This document shows, piece by piece, positions 61,860-64,000 of a stretch of 64,000 nt of DNA. Source of the DNA: Antilocapra americana. Its lineage: Eukaryota; Chordata; Mammalia; Artiodactyla; Antilocapridae. The notes beneath the pieces are model-generated. The model was given only the letters and a program-made list of their open reading frames with translations, ran no database searches and had not been told where the DNA came from. Location: assembly GCA_007570785.1 (NCBI GenBank), contig ML664199.1, positions 18,292,957 through 18,356,956 of the forward strand, in the 5' to 3' direction. Numbering within the stretch: the first letter of the stretch is position 1; each line of letters begins with the position of its first letter. The position numbers and the translations under genes are program-made.

Positions 61860-62700
61860 CTATTCATTAGTTCATTTATTCTTCCATCCATCCATTTGAC
61901 CAATTAACTATTGAATTGTACTATCATGTACAGAGTATTGTGTTAAGCCCAGAGATTTGGGAGTGAACATTATAGCCAAAATCTCTACCTTCAGTGAGTT
62001 TATGGTCTGATGGGAAAAATAGACAATTAAATAGATAAACACAATTTAGTAAGGTAGCACCTATGAATAGTACAGAGAGATTAGAATCCAACATACACTG
62101 GTTATGCGGGAGGAGGTATCAAGTAAGCTTCTAGATAGGTAGAAAAGTGGCCAAGAGATAGAAAAAGTGGTTAATGCAAATGCAACATACATGTGGAAGC
62201 CAGGAGTGAGAGAGGAATGAAATAAATTCACTGTGTCTGGGTAAGGATGTCTGAAGGAGAAAGTGGCAAGAGATGAGGCTCGAGAAGGGGCCAGAAAATG
62301 CAGCATTCTTTTAGCTATCTTAAGGGGTGTGCCCTTTATTCTACTGCAAGTGGGAAGCCATTGAAAAGTTATAAACAGGAGAATGAACTAATTAGATTTG
62401 TTTTTTTTAGAAAATCTGGTTGTGGTTTGTAAGAATGAATTGGAAAAGCATAAGGAAGTATGAAGGGATACCTGTGACAAAGCTATTTCAGAAGTCCAGA
62501 TATGATATGATAGAGGTCTAAACTGGGAGAAAAGTGGGCAGATTAAGATACTTAGGAGGTAGCATCTGCTGGGGAGAGGGCATGAAAAGAGTCAAATGTG
62601 TCAGATATGCTTGTCTTAGAGAGGTATGAGAAAACATGTCTCTTAGAGAAGTGGGAAGAAGGCCAGATTTGGGGGAAAATATGAGTTCTGGTTTTGTCAT
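61860..62700 (+). repeat. Ancient interspersed repeat, long copy
   Basis: CAGAGTATTGTGTTAAGCCC at the left, GGAAGCCATTGAAAAGTTAT in the middle and AGTTCTGGTTTTGTCATGTC at the right follow the order of the old family also seen at 49210-50165. The family name is uncertain. Confidence 0.45.
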
Positions 62701-62709
62701 GTCGATGTT

Positions 62710-63555
62710 TAATGATTTTTTTTCTTCTTTAGTCTGTAAGCTCCATTTGATCAGCAAGTTGTTCCAATGCCATTTTTTAAATAATCCTTTCTGCTATAAC
62801 TGAATAGTATCATTCCTGAGATACTTCTCACTATGTAAGTATGTTATCAAAACAATTGTTTCAGTAGAAAAGGAAATTAGGGGTTAGAGAGTTTTAGATT
62901 GGCAATAACCAAGTTATTTTTTGCTGCAGGGATTTCAATAATAAAGGAATTTTGAATATAAATGTATTGAGTTATTAAACACTAAAAATAATAAATTATA
63001 TTAAGTAGACAAAACAAAGCAATCTACTTCATTTTCTTTACATTCCACTCACTCCAGAGCCTTATACCACTTTAATCTTAAGCCTTGAGCTGGCAATTTT
63101 TCTTGTAGCATAACTCACAAGCACCAAAAGTAAATATAATAGCAAATGTTATGCCCAGGTAAATAAATATTGGACATGCCAACAGAGAGGTTAGCCTTCC
63201 TAGCAAAGTGGCTCTGTGTACTATGCTTTATACACATTTTCTCTACTTATTCAGCATTATCTCCCTATCATAATCAAATGATTAAACTATTGATCACAGA
63301 ATATCTTATGGGTATGATAAAAATTAGCACTATTGGAGAAATAATTGCTATCCTTCTCCTCAACCCCCGGTACTATGAAAGGTCACCTTTGTAATATATT
63401 CATTTCTCAGAAACTGTACTTAAAACTCCTCAGATTCTGATAGTCAGCTTTGTGTGTGAGGAGTATAGAGAATGGAAAGATATGTACTAGAAGCCAGAAT
63501 TCCTCCTCTCTAGCAAACCACAATCATGACAGCAAGATGGCATGAATATAATATT
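62710..63555. other. Intergenic stretch, nothing recognised
   Basis: A 74-codon plus-strand frame at 63170-63394 has no motif I know. Confidence 0.4.
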
Positions 63556-63559
63556 TCAG

Positions 63560-63725
63560 TTTAGCCATTATTTACTGAATATATGAAACACTGAGTTGGA
63601 ACTACAAAGATGAGTAAATGATGGTCTTCACCTTCAAGTCTGTTAATGGGAGAGGCAAACACATAACCAGATGATTAAAAAACATATGGCAACATGCTAT
63701 ACTAGAAACCATGTGCACAGATTAC
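63560..63725 (+). repeat. Ancient interspersed repeat fragment
   Basis: ACTGAGTTGGAACTACAAAG then TGATGGTCTTCACCTTCAAG resembles the head of the same old family as 61860. Confidence 0.35.
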
Positions 63726-63847
63726 TGGAGAATTCCAGAGAAACTTTCTGGGAAAGATGAATTTCAAACTGAATCAGAATAACAGATCTAAATTCATCAG
63801 GTACAGAAGTGGGGCTGGGGATGCCAGGGGCTACAGCTGGCACAGCT

Positions 63848-64000
63848 AATTGTTGTTCAGTTGCCAAGTCATGTCCGATTCCTCGTGACCCCATGGACTG
63901 CTGCACGCCAGGCTTTCCTGTTCTTTACTTTACCTCAGAGTTTGCTCCGATTCATGTCCATTGAGTTCGAGATGCTATCTAACCATCTCATCCTCTGTCA
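63848..64000 (-). mobile_element. BovB (RTE) LINE 3' end, cut by the window edge
   Basis: TTGTTGTTCAGTTGCCAAGT then TGTCCATTGAGTTCGAGATG and ACCATCTCATCCTCTGTCA follow the BovB 3' end seen at 46379. The element continues past 64000. Confidence 0.75.

Noticed and set aside
63170..63394. A 74-codon hydrophobic frame near the right end
   Set aside because: No recognisable motif, and short frames of this size are common in A/T-rich intergenic DNA.

Overview
The window is nuclear DNA of a ruminant, most consistent with cattle or another bovid. This rests on the repeats: BovB (RTE) LINE copies, BOV-A2, Bov-tA/ART2A and CHR-type tRNA-derived SINEs, and an L1-BT 3' end, over a background of ancient mammalian L2, MIR, L1M, Tigger, hAT-Charlie and ERVL remnants. 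The exact species cannot be fixed by reading.

The one gene is PNPT1 (mitochondrial polynucleotide phosphorylase), complete on the minus strand from its start codon at 44274 to its stop at 5521-5523. I traced all 28 coding exons. Phases join without a break to 785 codons including stop (784 residues, against 783 in human). The catalytic residues of the second RNase PH domain, the KH GxxG loop and the S1 domain are present. Twenty-six introns are GT-AG and one (intron 19) is GC-AG. The start lies in a short CpG-rich region with a perfect interferon-stimulated response element 76-87 bp upstream of the ATG, plus GC and CCAAT boxes.

Layout: 1-5520 is downstream flank (an ERVL LTR with internal remnant, old L1 and L2, and a BOV-A2 beside the likely poly(A) signal). 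5521-44274 is PNPT1, whose introns hold most of the SINE and LINE insertions. 44275-44420 is the promoter. 44420-64000 is intergenic, with three BovB copies (one about 2.7 kb, with decayed endonuclease and reverse transcriptase), an inverted pair of related LTR-like arms, a MER21-like LTR and ancient repeats. No exon of a second gene was recognised in either flank; in human the neighbours are PPP4R3B and EFEMP1, and neither is visible here.

I found no previously undescribed gene system. The points most worth a second look are the GC-AG intron, the ISRE, an antisense L1-BT end about 33 nt from a splice acceptor, the inverted LTR-like pair, a knot of overlapping palindromes beside the long BovB copy, a 30-nt U2 snRNA fragment, and a SINE insertion whose near-empty duplicate lies next to it. 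Repeat family names come from recognising sequence by eye, not from a database search.
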